Positions 1 through 9,983 of a DNA stretch of 64,000 bases are shown piece after piece. The translations under genes were made by a program, and so were the position numbers. Every line of letters starts with the position of its first letter. Position 1 is the first letter of the stretch. Source of the stretch: Bacteroidota bacterium (GTDB taxonomy: Bacteria > Bacteroidota > Bacteroidia > B-17B0 > Aurantibacillaceae); NCBI GenBank assembly GCA_017303905.1, contig JAFLBH010000003.1, forward strand, positions 434,001 to 498,000. The letters run 5' to 3'. The notes under the pieces are model-generated. The model was given only the letters and a program-made list of their open reading frames with translations, did not search any database and was not told where the DNA came from.

Positions 1-49
1 AAAAAACAGTGCCTCATGCTTATCGATTAAACGAATGGAAGATTAAGCT

Positions 50-2476
50 CTAACGCAATTTAGCGTTCAATTTCTCTTTATAAGTGGTAATCAATTTTTG
101 CATAATACCTTCGATTTGCTTATCGGTTAGCGTGCTCTCTTCATTTAACAGGGTAAAGCTTACGGCATAAGATTTTTTATCGGCGCCAATTTTTTCTCCT
201 TCGTAAATATCAAACAAGTTCACTTCCTTTAAGAATTTACGCTCTGCAGTATACGCTAGTTCTTCAATTTGAGTATACTTCACCGATTTATCGAGTAACA
301 TCGCTAAATCGCGACGCACAGCCGGGAATTTCGGAATCTCAGCATACTCTGTTTTGTTCTTACGATTTAATTCAAATAAAACATCTAAATTGAAATCAGC
401 ATAAAACACCGCCTGATTCAAATCAAATTTCTTTAACTCAGATTTCGCTACAGCACCAATTTCCACTAACACTTTTTTCTTAGCAGTATAAACCATCGAA
501 TAAGCCATTGTGCTATTGTCGCCTTCACTCACCGCGTAATTTGTAATACCTAATTTTTTTAAGACATATTCCGCACAGGCTTTGATGTAAGCGAAATCTA
601 CATCAGCCGCCTTTTGATATGGATTCTCATTGATTTTTTTACCGCTGACAAACAAACTCAAATGTTTTTGCTCGGCGTATTTAAATTCAGCTTCACCATT
701 GTAAGCATATGTTTTTCCAATCTCATAGAACTTAATATCGCTGCTCTTACGGTTGGTGTTATAAGCAATAGCTTCCAATCCACTATACAACATATTACCG
801 CGCAGAACATTCAAATCCTGACTCAATGGATTCACTACTTTTACCAATGAAGCATTATCTTGATAAAGCGCTTCTTTGGTTAATGACAAAGACATGACTT
901 CATTGAATCCATATCCAATCAATAAATCGGCAATTTTATTTTCTAATTCATTGGCAGAGGTGAACACATTTTGCTGTACACCAAATGAAATTTGATTGCT
1001 TATTTCAACATTATTATAACCGTACACGCGCATTACTTCCTCTATCACATCCGCTTCACGTGTTACATCCGTTTTAAATCGAGGCACATTCAACAATAAA
1101 CCATCAGTTCCTTCGCTGGTAATTTCTATACCTAAGGCTGTAATAATATTCTTGATAACAGATTTGTCGATATTCTTGCCAATTAAATCGTGACAATTTT
1201 TATATGAGAAGGCTACTTTATAAGGCTCTAATTTCTCCGGATAAACATCAACAACATCCATACTTAAAGTTCCTCCGCAAATCTCCATGATTAAATTTGC
1301 AGCGCGCTTTAAAGCTGTTACGGTCATTTCAGGATCTGTACCTCTTTCGAAACGGAAACTTGCATCTGTTTTCAATCCGTGGTGCTTTCCTGTTTTACGG
1401 ATATAAGCACTATCGAAATAAGCACTTTCTAAAAACACCGCTTTTGTAGATTCAGTAACACCACTATCGATTCCGCCAAACACACCGGCGATACACATTG
1501 GTTCGCTTTCATTGCAAATCATTAAATCATTGGCAGAAAGTTTTCTCTCTACTTCATCCAATGTTTTAAATTTAGTTCCTTCGGCACATGTTTTTACAAT
1601 AACCTTATTGCCTTTTATTTTTTCCAAATCAAAAGCATGCAAAGGTTGCCCTAATTCATGCAATACAAAATTAGTTATATCCACTACATTATTTATCGGA
1701 CGCAATCCAATTGCCTTTAATCGGTTTTGCAACCAATCGGGAGATGACGCAACCGTAATTCCACTCACCACCAAGCCGCTGTAACGCTTACAAGCATTGG
1801 TGTTCTCAATTTTTATTTCAACTGTATTTAATCCTGTGGCAGGAGGTAACTCACGAATACCAATAATTTTTGCTTCTGCTGAACTATTCGAATCAATGGT
1901 TTTTAATACAGCAGCCAAATCACGTGCTACTCCTAAATGAGAAGCTGCATCACTACGATTAGGTGTTAATCCGATTTCAAAAACAACATCGTTCTCCAAT
2001 TTAAAATAATCAGCAGCCGGCATTCCTACTTTTGTATCCGCAGGTAAAACTAAAATGCCATCATGACTTTTCCCGACACCAATTTCATCCTCAGCGCAAA
2101 TCATTCCTTCACTTACCGCACCGCGAATTTTTGATTTTTTAATTTCAATTGGGTCGCCTTCACTTGGAAACAAAGTACAACCAACGGTTGCCACTAAAAC
2201 TTTTTGTCCGGCTGCTACGTTTGGCGCACCGCAAACAATGGAAAGTAAATTCTCTCCGCCTACATTTACCTTCGTTAAACTTAAACGATCAGCATCAGGA
2301 TGCTTTTCGCGCTCCACTACTTCACCAACAACTACGCCTTTTAATCCGCCTTTTACAGATTCAAAAGCTTCCATGCTTTCTACTTCAAGTCCACAGTCGG
2401 TTAGCAAACGTGAAATATCTTCAGGTTTTAATTCGGTATTGATTAAAGTCTTTAACCAATTATAAGAAATCTTCAT
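50..2476 (-). CDS. pheT: Phenylalanyl-tRNA synthetase beta subunit
   Basis: This is the large subunit of the cytosolic heterotetrameric enzyme that charges tRNA-Phe with phenylalanine. At 808 residues it has the usual full length. An OB-fold tRNA-binding domain lies near residues 39-150 (GVVVGEVVEREKHPDADRL), followed by the B3/B4 editing region (about 215-390), the B5 domain (about 405-480), the catalytic-like core, and a C-terminal FDX-ACB anticodon-binding domain starting at FPAVRRDLAMLLD. The ATG start gives the typical MKISYNWLK N-terminus. The alpha subunit gene pheS is not in this window. A terminator for the upstream protease gene ends about 20 bp before the start codon, so pheT either uses a promoter squeezed into that gap or depends on read-through. 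Confidence 0.97.
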   Translation of the reverse strand: MKISYNWLKTLINTELKPEDISRLLTDCGLEVESMEAFESVKGGLKGVVVGEVVEREKHPDADRLSLTKVNVGGENLLSIVCGAPNVAAGQKVLVATVGCTLFPSEGDPIEIKKSKIRGAVSEGMICAEDEIGVGKSHDGILVLPADTKVGMPAADYFKLENDVVFEIGLTPNRSDAASHLGVARDLAAVLKTIDSNSSAEAKIIGIRELPPATGLNTVEIKIENTNACKRYSGLVVSGITVASSPDWLQNRLKAIGLRPINNVVDITNFVLHELGQPLHAFDLEKIKGNKVIVKTCAEGTKFKTLDEVERKLSANDLMICNESEPMCIAGVFGGIDSGVTESTKAVFLESAYFDSAYIRKTGKHHGLKTDASFRFERGTDPEMTVTALKRAANLIMEICGGTLSMDVVDVYPEKLEPYKVAFSYKNCHDLIGKNIDKSVIKNIITALGIEITSEGTDGLLLNVPRFKTDVTREADVIEEVMRVYGYNNVEISNQISFGVQQNVFTSANELENKIADLLIGYGFNEVMSLSLTKEALYQDNASLVKVVNPLSQDLNVLRGNMLYSGLEAIAYNTNRKSSDIKFYEIGKTYAYNGEAEFKYAEQKHLSLFVSGKKINENPYQKAADVDFAYIKACAEYVLKKLGITNYAVSEGDNSTMAYSMVYTAKKKVLVEIGAVAKSELKKFDLNQAVFYADFNLDVLFELNRKNKTEYAEIPKFPAVRRDLAMLLDKSVKYTQIEELAYTAERKFLKEVNLFDIYEGEKIGADKKSYAVSFTLLNEESTLTDKQIEGIMQKLITTYKEKLNAKLR

Positions 2477-2495
2477 ATGTATTTTAAATCAACAG

Positions 2496-2533
2496 AAAAA
2501 GCAGACTACCTTTAGCAGTCTGCTATAATTTTT
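2496..2533 (-). terminator. Rho-independent terminator of the M43 protease gene
   Basis: An 8-bp inverted repeat (AGCAGACT/AGTCTGCT, 2500-2507 and 2517-2524) is followed on the minus strand by five T. It lies directly after the stop codon of the upstream metalloprotease and just before pheT. Confidence 0.75.
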
Positions 2534-4652
2534 ATTCAACAATTAATTTACGAGACATTTTTTGTCCGTTTAATTCGAAGTGTACTAAATACACACCCGA
2601 CTTTAAAGAATTATTTTCGTTTACGGTTAAGGTATGCTCACCAGGATTTGCGTTCATTGATTTTTCAGATTCAACGATACGACCGGTAATATCCGTAACA
2701 TAATACTTCACGTCCGCGTTATCGCTTAAGTTAAACACAATACTAGCGCTTCCACTGGTTGGATTCGGGAACACATTAAATCCGATTGATTTAGTTAATT
2801 CGTTTACACCTAATGGTGAGTTGAAATTAATATCATCTAAGAAAATATTATTTCCAAATCCTCCACCCGGATCTTCCTGGAAGTAGAAACGAATACGAAC
2901 ATTACTTTGCGTTTTGTAAGTATTAAAAGCAGGATGCGATGTTAAAGTATACGTTTTAAATTGAGCAGGCGTTGGGAAAAAAGGAGTTGTTGTAGTTCCA
3001 CCTGAACCTGAAGCCATAGTTGAATTAGATGGTGTGTAAATATCTTGCCATGTGCCACCACAATTGCTGCTGGCCTGTACTTTAAACACATCAGCATTAG
3101 TCGTGCTATAGCGAGCGTAAGCATATTTGAAAGTGAAGATTGCACCACTGTTAGCGGCAAAATCATAAGACGGCGTTTCAATAATATCTACAGCTCCATT
3201 TGGATTAATAGAGTTATTCATGTAATACGATTTTGTTCCGCTGGCTGCAGCACCGGTATATTGTTGCCAGGTTGTTCCACCTGTTTGGTTAATGATGGCC
3301 CAATTGGTTGGTAAACCTGTTCCTTCAAAACTTTCCTGATAAGAATTAGTGATGAATGCCGCGTTAGGTAAAACGTTCACGGTTTTAGTTTTTGTACTAG
3401 AGCCTTGTGCATTGCTTGATACCAAGGTAACGGTTTGCACCCCTGCATTAGGGAAAGTAATGGTAGTTGGTGAACCATTCACGTTTGAAATGGTAGCTCC
3501 ACCGGTTGATGACCATGTGCGAGACGTTACCGCTGCATTATAAGATGCATCCACAAAACTCAAGCTTTGTCCGGCACAAATAGTATACAAATTATAAGTT
3601 ACGCCTGAATAAGTATAAAAATCAGCAATTGGCGCGCACGGACCAAAAGTTGGATTCACACCGGTAGCAGTTAAATTTCCGCTTGAGGAAAGATTGTTAC
3701 GTTGTGCAGTTGCACTCAACAATGCATTGTTCATACGAGTAGCCTGACCGGTAGTAAACATACGTGAGCAATATGAATAATCCATATAGTTCTGGTAATT
3801 TTCAACGATACCCGGATTACAAATCATTGCTGCTGTAGTACTGCTTGGACAAGATGAAAAACCTTTGGTGATAGGGGTATCACTTACACCTTCATCACCA
3901 CAGGCAACACCCGGATTATTGGTACCACCCCAAACGTGAGGTAAGTTTAACCAATGTCCAACTTCATGTGTTAAAGCGCGAGACGTTCCTGCATTACCGG
4001 TTCCAATACTTCCAACATAATCATGCAAAATCACAATCGCATCACTGGCTAATGATGGAGAAGTACCCGGTAAATAAGTGTAACCGGCTGCACCACTTGC
4101 AATCGCTTTCACCACATAAATATTCATGTACATGTTGCGTGGCCATGAATAAACATAGTGTGATAAAGTGCTGGTCCAATTTGTGTTTGGATCAATATGA
4201 CGGGTAATACCATTCGTGCAGTTTCCGGAAGGATCTTTAGTTGCTAAACGAAACTCCACTCTTGCATCGCCGATTAAATTTTTAAATTGAGTCACCACTA
4301 ATGAAGTGTCTGAATTTAATTTTTGGTAATCGCGATTTAAAATATTAACCGCATCCAAAATTTGCGCATCGCTGATGTTTTCAGAACCTCCCATATGAAG
4401 TACGTGAAACACAACAGGAATCGTATAAATAGGAGCAGCCGTCATTTTTTGATCCGGATTTTTATATCCGTTTAAAAACGCGATTGAATCTTGTGTTTTT
4501 GCTTGTTGCTGCAGCGTTTGATACACTAAACGTGCAGAAGGATTCTTCTCAAACCAATCATTCATGGCCTGATCTGTTCCGCAATATTTATAATCCTGCG
4601 CATTTACAGTTAAGGCCGCAAATGCTGAAATAGCGAGTAATAATTTTTTCAT
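2532..4652 (-). CDS. Secreted M43 (pappalysin/cytophagalysin) metalloprotease with T9SS sorting domain
   Basis: This is a predicted extracellular zinc protease of 706 residues. An Sec signal peptide (MKKLLLAISAFAALTVNAQ) is followed by the M43 domain. The zinc motif HEVGHWLNLPHVWG places H229, E230, H233 and H239 as ligands and catalytic acid, and the Met-turn YMDYS lies near residue 290. A PKD-like domain (about 335-430), a jelly-roll module (about 437-610) and a T9SS type A sorting domain (FNVFPNPTSG to the RKLIVE end) follow. It is therefore probably exported by Sec, crosses the outer membrane by T9SS, and is either attached to the cell surface or released. It is a close tandem paralogue of the next gene upstream on the same strand (61-bp gap). 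The substrate is not predictable. Confidence 0.93.
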   Translation of the reverse strand: MKKLLLAISAFAALTVNAQDYKYCGTDQAMNDWFEKNPSARLVYQTLQQQAKTQDSIAFLNGYKNPDQKMTAAPIYTIPVVFHVLHMGGSENISDAQILDAVNILNRDYQKLNSDTSLVVTQFKNLIGDARVEFRLATKDPSGNCTNGITRHIDPNTNWTSTLSHYVYSWPRNMYMNIYVVKAIASGAAGYTYLPGTSPSLASDAIVILHDYVGSIGTGNAGTSRALTHEVGHWLNLPHVWGGTNNPGVACGDEGVSDTPITKGFSSCPSSTTAAMICNPGIVENYQNYMDYSYCSRMFTTGQATRMNNALLSATAQRNNLSSSGNLTATGVNPTFGPCAPIADFYTYSGVTYNLYTICAGQSLSFVDASYNAAVTSRTWSSTGGATISNVNGSPTTITFPNAGVQTVTLVSSNAQGSSTKTKTVNVLPNAAFITNSYQESFEGTGLPTNWAIINQTGGTTWQQYTGAAASGTKSYYMNNSINPNGAVDIIETPSYDFAANSGAIFTFKYAYARYSTTNADVFKVQASSNCGGTWQDIYTPSNSTMASGSGGTTTTPFFPTPAQFKTYTLTSHPAFNTYKTQSNVRIRFYFQEDPGGGFGNNIFLDDINFNSPLGVNELTKSIGFNVFPNPTSGSASIVFNLSDNADVKYYVTDITGRIVESEKSMNANPGEHTLTVNENNSLKSGVYLVHFELNGQKMSRKLIVE

Positions 4653-4712
4653 GTTATTGACTTAAAATAATTCTCCTAAAATTAGTGAATTATAAGCCAA
4701 AATGAAAGGCTT

Positions 4713-6779
4713 TTAGTCGATAATTAACTTCTTTATGTAGAAATTGTCCACAGTTTTTAACCTTATCAGGTAAAAGCCCTTAGCCAAACCGTGAAGTTGC
4801 ATGTTAATTCTGTTTTCTCCCGGTTGAATAGGATTGTTTTTAGATTCGAATACTGCTTTTCCGGACACATCCTTTATTTCAATATTAACTGTTTGCGCAA
4901 CAAGAGAACTCACATGTAAACTCACAAATTCACTTGCCGGGTTTGGATAAATCTCCCAATAATTAATTGCGTTTAATTCGTTTATTCCGCTGGCGGATTC
5001 CAAATTAATGTCATCTAAAAAAATATTATTCCCGGGATTTAAACTGTCTTTCTTAAACTCAAACTTCAACAACAAATTTGTAACGGATGAATAGGAAGAC
5101 AAACTCACAGTTTCCTTTCTCCATTGTGAACTCAAAGGGTTTTTAAAGGCTCCGCTCGCGTAATTTCCTGTACCTAATGTGTGTAAATTGGCGCCCGATT
5201 TACTATACACAAGCACCCAGGAATTGGCGCAATTGAACGAAGCGTAAACACGCAAACGATCATCACTTCCTCCCGCGTTTTGCGAATGTGCCACGTTAAA
5301 AGTAAGAGCAGGATTTGGCAAAGTACTGATGTCATACACCGGTGTATACAACAAACACGGATCACTCGGAGAATCTAAATAATTATCAATCATAACACAC
5401 TTACTTCCTGTTGCACCAACGGTATTGGTTTGAATCCATCCCGAACCGATGGGTGGGTAATTCTTAATCCAGTTATTATCCGGAAACGTAATGGTTTCAA
5501 ATCCTTGCGCAATATTATTGGTTCCACTACCCGGCCCCGGCAAAACAGTAACCAGTTTTTTAATTAATGAATCGGCACCAACACTATTACTCACTTTCAA
5601 TTGCACCGGCACTAAACCGGATTGGGTAAAATTGGTAAATGCGCTTTGAAGTGTGGATGTAGCCGGACTTCCGCCTGCAAAACTCCAGTTCCAATTCGTT
5701 ATAGCTCCGTTATAACTCAAATCAGTAAATGTTACTTTATCACCCAAACACGCTTCGGTTTTGTCGGCCATAAAATCAGGTTTAGGCGAGCACGGACTAA
5801 TTGGATTGATAACACCTGTAGCAATTAAATTTGATGTAGTATGTAAATTATTTCTTCCGCCGGTAGGACTTAACGCAGCATTGTTCATTCGTGTTGCTTG
5901 TCCAATTGTAAACATGCGCCCGCAAAATGAATAATCCATGTAATTCTGTACATTTTCTTTAATCGGAGGATTGCAATTCGCTGCACCGGATAAATTACAT
6001 CCTGTAAATCCTTTCGTTATCGGAGTATCACTCACTCCATCATCACCACAAGCTACTCCAGGATTATTGGTTAATCCCCATACATGTTGCAAATTGAACC
6101 AATGTCCTACCTCATGCGTTAATGAACGCTGTCCGAATGGAAAGGCTGTGCCAATACTTCCGGTATAATCGTGACGAATGACAATTGCGTCAGCCGACCA
6201 TCCCACTGTACCGGGCAAAAAAGTATAACCCGCAGCTCCACTCGTAATGGTTTTTACCACATAAATATTCAAATAGCGCGTATTATCCCAGGTATAAACA
6301 TAATTCGAAAAATCAGCCACCCAATTCGTACGCGCATCGTAATGACGCGTGATTCCATTGGTGCAATTACCGTTTTCATCCTTAGTGGCTAAACGAAATT
6401 CGAAACCAACATCGGCAGCCAATCCTTTAAATTCATTCACAATACTCGAAGTATCCGCATTTAATTTCCTGAAATCACGATTCAGAATATTTAATGCATC
6501 CTGTATTTGCGCATCGCTGATGTTCTCCGAACCATTTAAATGTATAACATGAAAAACAACCGGAATAGTGTAAACAGTAGCCGTGTTCATTTTTAACGAA
6601 AAACCATTCTTGCTCTGTTCTTCAGCCTCATTTTGAAGGACTAAAAATTGTTTAGCTTTTTCAGGATTAGCCTCCATCCATTGGTTCATGACTTCCGAAG
6701 TACCACAAATACGTTGGTTCTGCGAATGAGCCCAATAAACGCCTAAAAAAAGAATGGCTAAAAAATATAGATTTTTCAT
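4713..6779 (-). CDS. Secreted M43 metalloprotease with T9SS sorting domain (tandem paralogue)
   Basis: This 688-residue protein has the same layout as its downstream neighbour: signal peptide (MKNLYFLAILFLGVYWAHSQ), M43 domain with HEVGHWFNLQHVWG (H222, E223, H226, H232), PKD domain (about 335-420), jelly-roll module and a T9SS sorting domain starting at WEIYPNPAS. The catalytic domains are very similar and the C-terminal modules clearly less so, which points to an old tandem duplication rather than an assembly copy. It is transcribed divergently from purK. No good TAnnTTTG promoter was seen in the 68-bp gap. Confidence 0.93.
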   Translation of the reverse strand: MKNLYFLAILFLGVYWAHSQNQRICGTSEVMNQWMEANPEKAKQFLVLQNEAEEQSKNGFSLKMNTATVYTIPVVFHVIHLNGSENISDAQIQDALNILNRDFRKLNADTSSIVNEFKGLAADVGFEFRLATKDENGNCTNGITRHYDARTNWVADFSNYVYTWDNTRYLNIYVVKTITSGAAGYTFLPGTVGWSADAIVIRHDYTGSIGTAFPFGQRSLTHEVGHWFNLQHVWGLTNNPGVACGDDGVSDTPITKGFTGCNLSGAANCNPPIKENVQNYMDYSFCGRMFTIGQATRMNNAALSPTGGRNNLHTTSNLIATGVINPISPCSPKPDFMADKTEACLGDKVTFTDLSYNGAITNWNWSFAGGSPATSTLQSAFTNFTQSGLVPVQLKVSNSVGADSLIKKLVTVLPGPGSGTNNIAQGFETITFPDNNWIKNYPPIGSGWIQTNTVGATGSKCVMIDNYLDSPSDPCLLYTPVYDISTLPNPALTFNVAHSQNAGGSDDRLRVYASFNCANSWVLVYSKSGANLHTLGTGNYASGAFKNPLSSQWRKETVSLSSYSSVTNLLLKFEFKKDSLNPGNNIFLDDINLESASGINELNAINYWEIYPNPASEFVSLHVSSLVAQTVNIEIKDVSGKAVFESKNNPIQPGENRINMQLHGLAKGFYLIRLKTVDNFYIKKLIID

Positions 6780-6847
6780 CGTTAAATAAGAGAGATAAAG
6801 TTAAGGAATTAAGTTAATTTCTGTTACTTTGTAGGACAATTTATTCT

Positions 6848-7984
6848 ATGAATTCTTTCGATCCCCAACATAAGATTGGAATTTTAGGCGGCGGACAATT
6901 AGGACGCATGCTAATTCAAAATGCCATTAACTACAATTTAAACATTTCTGTACTTGATCCGGATGCGAATGCTCCGTGTAAAGGCATTTCTAATTTCACT
7001 AAAGGCAGTATTACGGATTACGATACCGTTTACAAATTTGGTAAAGACAAAGAAGTCATAACCATTGAAATTGAAAATGTAAATACAGAAGCATTAAAAG
7101 CGTTGGAAAAAGAAGGAAAGCGTGTGTATCCTCAACCGGAGTTAATTGAATTAATTCAGGATAAAGGTTTACAAAAAATGTTTTACCAACGCAATAACAT
7201 TCCAACCGCCGATTTCTTTCTTGTTGAAACTAAAGAACAAATTTCTAAATACGCTGATTTCTTTCCCTTTTTTCAAAAACTAAGAAAAGGCGGCTATGAT
7301 GGAAAAGGTGTTGTGAAGTTGAATAATCCGAATAACTTGGAGAAAGCTTTTACAGAGCCAAGTGTTCTTGAACGTTTGGTAGATTTCGATAAAGAAATTT
7401 CGGTGATCGTTGCACGCAATGCAAGTGGAGAAACAAAATGTTTCCCTTGTGTTGAATGTGAGTTTAATCCACAAGCCAACTTGGTAGAGTTTCTTTTCTC
7501 TCCGGCAAACGTTAAGAAAAGCATAGAAAAGGAAGCCTACGCCATCGCTACAACAGTGGCAGAAAAATTAGGTATTGTTGGATTATTAGCTGTAGAAATG
7601 TTTTTAACGAAAGACGGGAAAGTACTCGTGAATGAAATCGCTCCCCGTCCGCATAACAGCGGCCACCATAGCATCGAAGGAAATGTTGTTTCACAATTTG
7701 AACAGCACTGGCGCGCCATTTTAAATTTACCACTCGGTGATACTTCCATTGTAAAACCTGCGGTGATGATAAATTTATTGGGAGAAATGGGTTATGAAGG
7801 TCCTGCTAAATACGAAGGGCTTGAAGATGTAATGAAATTTGGCGGTGTATATGTTCACTTATACGGAAAAACAACTACCAAACCTTTTCGTAAGATGGGA
7901 CACGTTACCGTTACAGATGATGAATTAGTAAAAGCGAAACAAAAAGCGAAAACCGTACAAAAAATATTAAAAGTGAAAGCTTAG
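6848..7984 (+). CDS. purK: N5-carboxyaminoimidazole ribonucleotide synthase
   Basis: This is an ATP-grasp enzyme of purine biosynthesis. It uses ATP and bicarbonate to convert AIR to N5-CAIR, which PurE then rearranges. At 378 residues it is full length. The N-terminus HKIGILGGGQLGRMLIQNA is the family's dinucleotide-like motif, LRKGGYDGKGVV is the ATP-grasp loop, and VNEIAPRPHNSGHHSIEG is the conserved C-terminal catalytic segment. purE is not adjacent. The next gene starts 4 bp after the stop codon, so purK probably heads an operon with it. Confidence 0.97.
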   Translation: MNSFDPQHKIGILGGGQLGRMLIQNAINYNLNISVLDPDANAPCKGISNFTKGSITDYDTVYKFGKDKEVITIEIENVNTEALKALEKEGKRVYPQPELIELIQDKGLQKMFYQRNNIPTADFFLVETKEQISKYADFFPFFQKLRKGGYDGKGVVKLNNPNNLEKAFTEPSVLERLVDFDKEISVIVARNASGETKCFPCVECEFNPQANLVEFLFSPANVKKSIEKEAYAIATTVAEKLGIVGLLAVEMFLTKDGKVLVNEIAPRPHNSGHHSIEGNVVSQFEQHWRAILNLPLGDTSIVKPAVMINLLGEMGYEGPAKYEGLEDVMKFGGVYVHLYGKTTTKPFRKMGHVTVTDDELVKAKQKAKTVQKILKVKA

Positions 7985-7988
7985 CTCT

Positions 7989-9869
7989 ATGAAAAAATTA
8001 CTTGGGATACTGATTTTACTGAGCTTTGGTTTTTTACTGAGTGCACAGAATATTGATGAAAAATGGCTGAAAGAAAATTATTACAAGCGCGAATATAAAA
8101 TTAAAATGCGCGATGGCGTTAGTTTGTTCACCGCCGCATACATGCCGAAAAATTCTTCCGAGAAACATCCCATTTTAATGGTACGCACACCCTACTCCTG
8201 CGGACCTTATGGCGAAGATAATTTCACATCACGTTTATGGCTCACTTACTGGAAAAATTATGTAAAGGAAAATTACATCATTGTGATTCAGGATGTGCGT
8301 GGTAAATGGATGAGCGAAGGTGAATTTGTAGATGTTCGTCCGTTTATTGCCAATAAAAAAACGAAGAAAGATATTGATGAAGCAAGTGACACCTACGATG
8401 CAATTGACTGGTTGGTGAAAAACATTCCGTTTAATAATGGTAATGTGGGTGTATTCGGCATTTCTTATCCCGGATTTTATAGCACCATGGCAGCCTTAAG
8501 CGGACATCCTGCATTGAAAGCCGTAAGTCCGCAAGCACCGGTTACCGAATGGTTTTTAGGCGACGACTTTCATCATAATGGTGCATTCATGTTGATGGAT
8601 GCGTTTAGTTTTTATTCTGGATTCGGCAAACCTCGTCCTGCACCAACAACAATCGGATCGCGTGGTTTTGATTTTCCCATCCTTGATAATTATAAATTTT
8701 ATTTGGAAACAGGTTCTATTAAAAACTTCACCAAACTCATGGGAGACTCCATAAAATTTTGGAATGATTTAATTGCACATCCCAATTATGATGATTGGTG
8801 GAAAGCGAGAGATGCCAGACGCGCTTGTTACAATATAAAACCGGCCATGTTGGTTGTTGGCGGAACTTTTGACGCTGAAGATTGCTATGGTGCCTGGAAT
8901 TTATATAAAGCCATCGAACAACAAAGCAAAAACACGAACAATAAAATTGCGATGGGTCCTTGGTTTCATGGTGGCTGGGGAAGAGGAACCGGGAGTTATT
9001 TAGGTAATGTGAGATTTGGATCGCATACTTCAGAATACTATCAACAAAAAATAGAAATTCCGTTTTTTGATTATTACTTAAGAGGAAAAGGCGATGCAAC
9101 AAAAATTTCGGAAGCCAGTGTATTTTTTACAGGCAGTAATGAATGGAAGTTTTTTGAGCAATGGCCGCCAAAGAATTTAAACAACACCAGCATTTATTTA
9201 AGCGAAAAAAACAAACTAAGCTTCAATGCACCAACTACAGAAAATTCCTTTTCCTATTATACGAGCGACCCTAACAAACCTGTTCCGTATACCAGTGAAC
9301 CACATGCTCATCGGACAAGAGAATACATGACCGACGACCAGCGTTTCGCCGCTCAAAGACCTGATGTTTTAGTGTTTGAAACGGAAACACTGAGTGAAGA
9401 TTTAACTTTAGGTGGGACGGTTACAGCAGATTTATTTGTTTCGCTAAGTACAACGGATGCAGATTTTGTTGTGAAGGTGATTGATGTATTCCCTGATAAA
9501 TTTGAATACGACACAGCGTATTGTTGCGATGGCGTAAAAAACAATTATTTAATGGCAGGCTATCAAATGTTGGTAAGAGGCGAAATTATGCGTGGGAAAT
9601 TCAGAAACAGCTTTGAAAAACCGGAAGCTTTTAAACCCGGTGAAATCACCAAAGTTAAATTTGACCTACCGGATGTTGCTCACACATTTAAAAAAGGACA
9701 TAAACTGATGATACAAATTCAAAGCAGCTGGTTTCCTTTAGCTGATAGAAACCCTCAACAGTTTGTGGATATTTACCATTGCGAAGAAAAAGATTTCGTG
9801 AAGTCAGATATTAAAATTTATCATCAGAAACAGAACCCTTCAAACATATTACTACCGATATTAAAATAA
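7989..9869 (+). CDS. Exported CocE/NonD family hydrolase (X-Pro dipeptidyl-peptidase type)
   Basis: This is a 626-residue alpha/beta-hydrolase of the S15/CocE family. A signal peptide (MKKLLGILILLSFGFLLSAQ) suggests a periplasmic location. The nucleophile motif is VFGISYPGFYS with Ser159. The likely acid is Asp295 in VGGTFDAED and the likely base His327 in GPWFHGGW. The C-terminal third (about 355-620) matches the jelly-roll domain typical of the family. Members cleave X-Pro peptides, esters (as in cocaine esterase) or glutaryl groups on antibiotics, and the substrate cannot be chosen from sequence. The stop codon overlaps the start of the next small gene (TAATG). Confidence 0.92.
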   Translation: MKKLLGILILLSFGFLLSAQNIDEKWLKENYYKREYKIKMRDGVSLFTAAYMPKNSSEKHPILMVRTPYSCGPYGEDNFTSRLWLTYWKNYVKENYIIVIQDVRGKWMSEGEFVDVRPFIANKKTKKDIDEASDTYDAIDWLVKNIPFNNGNVGVFGISYPGFYSTMAALSGHPALKAVSPQAPVTEWFLGDDFHHNGAFMLMDAFSFYSGFGKPRPAPTTIGSRGFDFPILDNYKFYLETGSIKNFTKLMGDSIKFWNDLIAHPNYDDWWKARDARRACYNIKPAMLVVGGTFDAEDCYGAWNLYKAIEQQSKNTNNKIAMGPWFHGGWGRGTGSYLGNVRFGSHTSEYYQQKIEIPFFDYYLRGKGDATKISEASVFFTGSNEWKFFEQWPPKNLNNTSIYLSEKNKLSFNAPTTENSFSYYTSDPNKPVPYTSEPHAHRTREYMTDDQRFAAQRPDVLVFETETLSEDLTLGGTVTADLFVSLSTTDADFVVKVIDVFPDKFEYDTAYCCDGVKNNYLMAGYQMLVRGEIMRGKFRNSFEKPEAFKPGEITKVKFDLPDVAHTFKKGHKLMIQIQSSWFPLADRNPQQFVDIYHCEEKDFVKSDIKIYHQKQNPSNILLPILK

Positions 9870-9982
9870 TGCAAGAGATAATAGTCTACATATTGGTTGG
9901 AGCAGCAGCGTTTTTTCTGGTGTTAAAACTTATTTGGCCAAAAAAGAAAAAGGATTGCGGAACAGATTGTAATTGTCATTAA
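9869..9982 (+). CDS. FeoB-associated-like Cys-rich membrane peptide, 37 aa
   Basis: This very short gene was found by reading the gap. It starts at the ATG overlapping the previous stop codon and ends 1 bp before the nnr start. It encodes MQEIIVYILVGAAAFFLVLK, then a short basic stretch and the tail DCGTDCNCH. There is one transmembrane helix (about 4-23), a positively charged cytosolic flank and three cysteines at the C-terminus. This matches the small 'FeoB-associated Cys-rich membrane protein' type, usually found near ferrous iron transporters. No feoB is in this window, so the role is open. The tight packing on both sides supports a real translated gene. Confidence 0.75.
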   Translation: MQEIIVYILVGAAAFFLVLKLIWPKKKKDCGTDCNCH

Positions 9983-9983
9983 T

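Noticed and set aside
8737..9102. 121-aa ORF antisense to the CocE/NonD hydrolase
   Set aside because: No domain, no ribosome site, and it covers the catalytic core of a clear gene.
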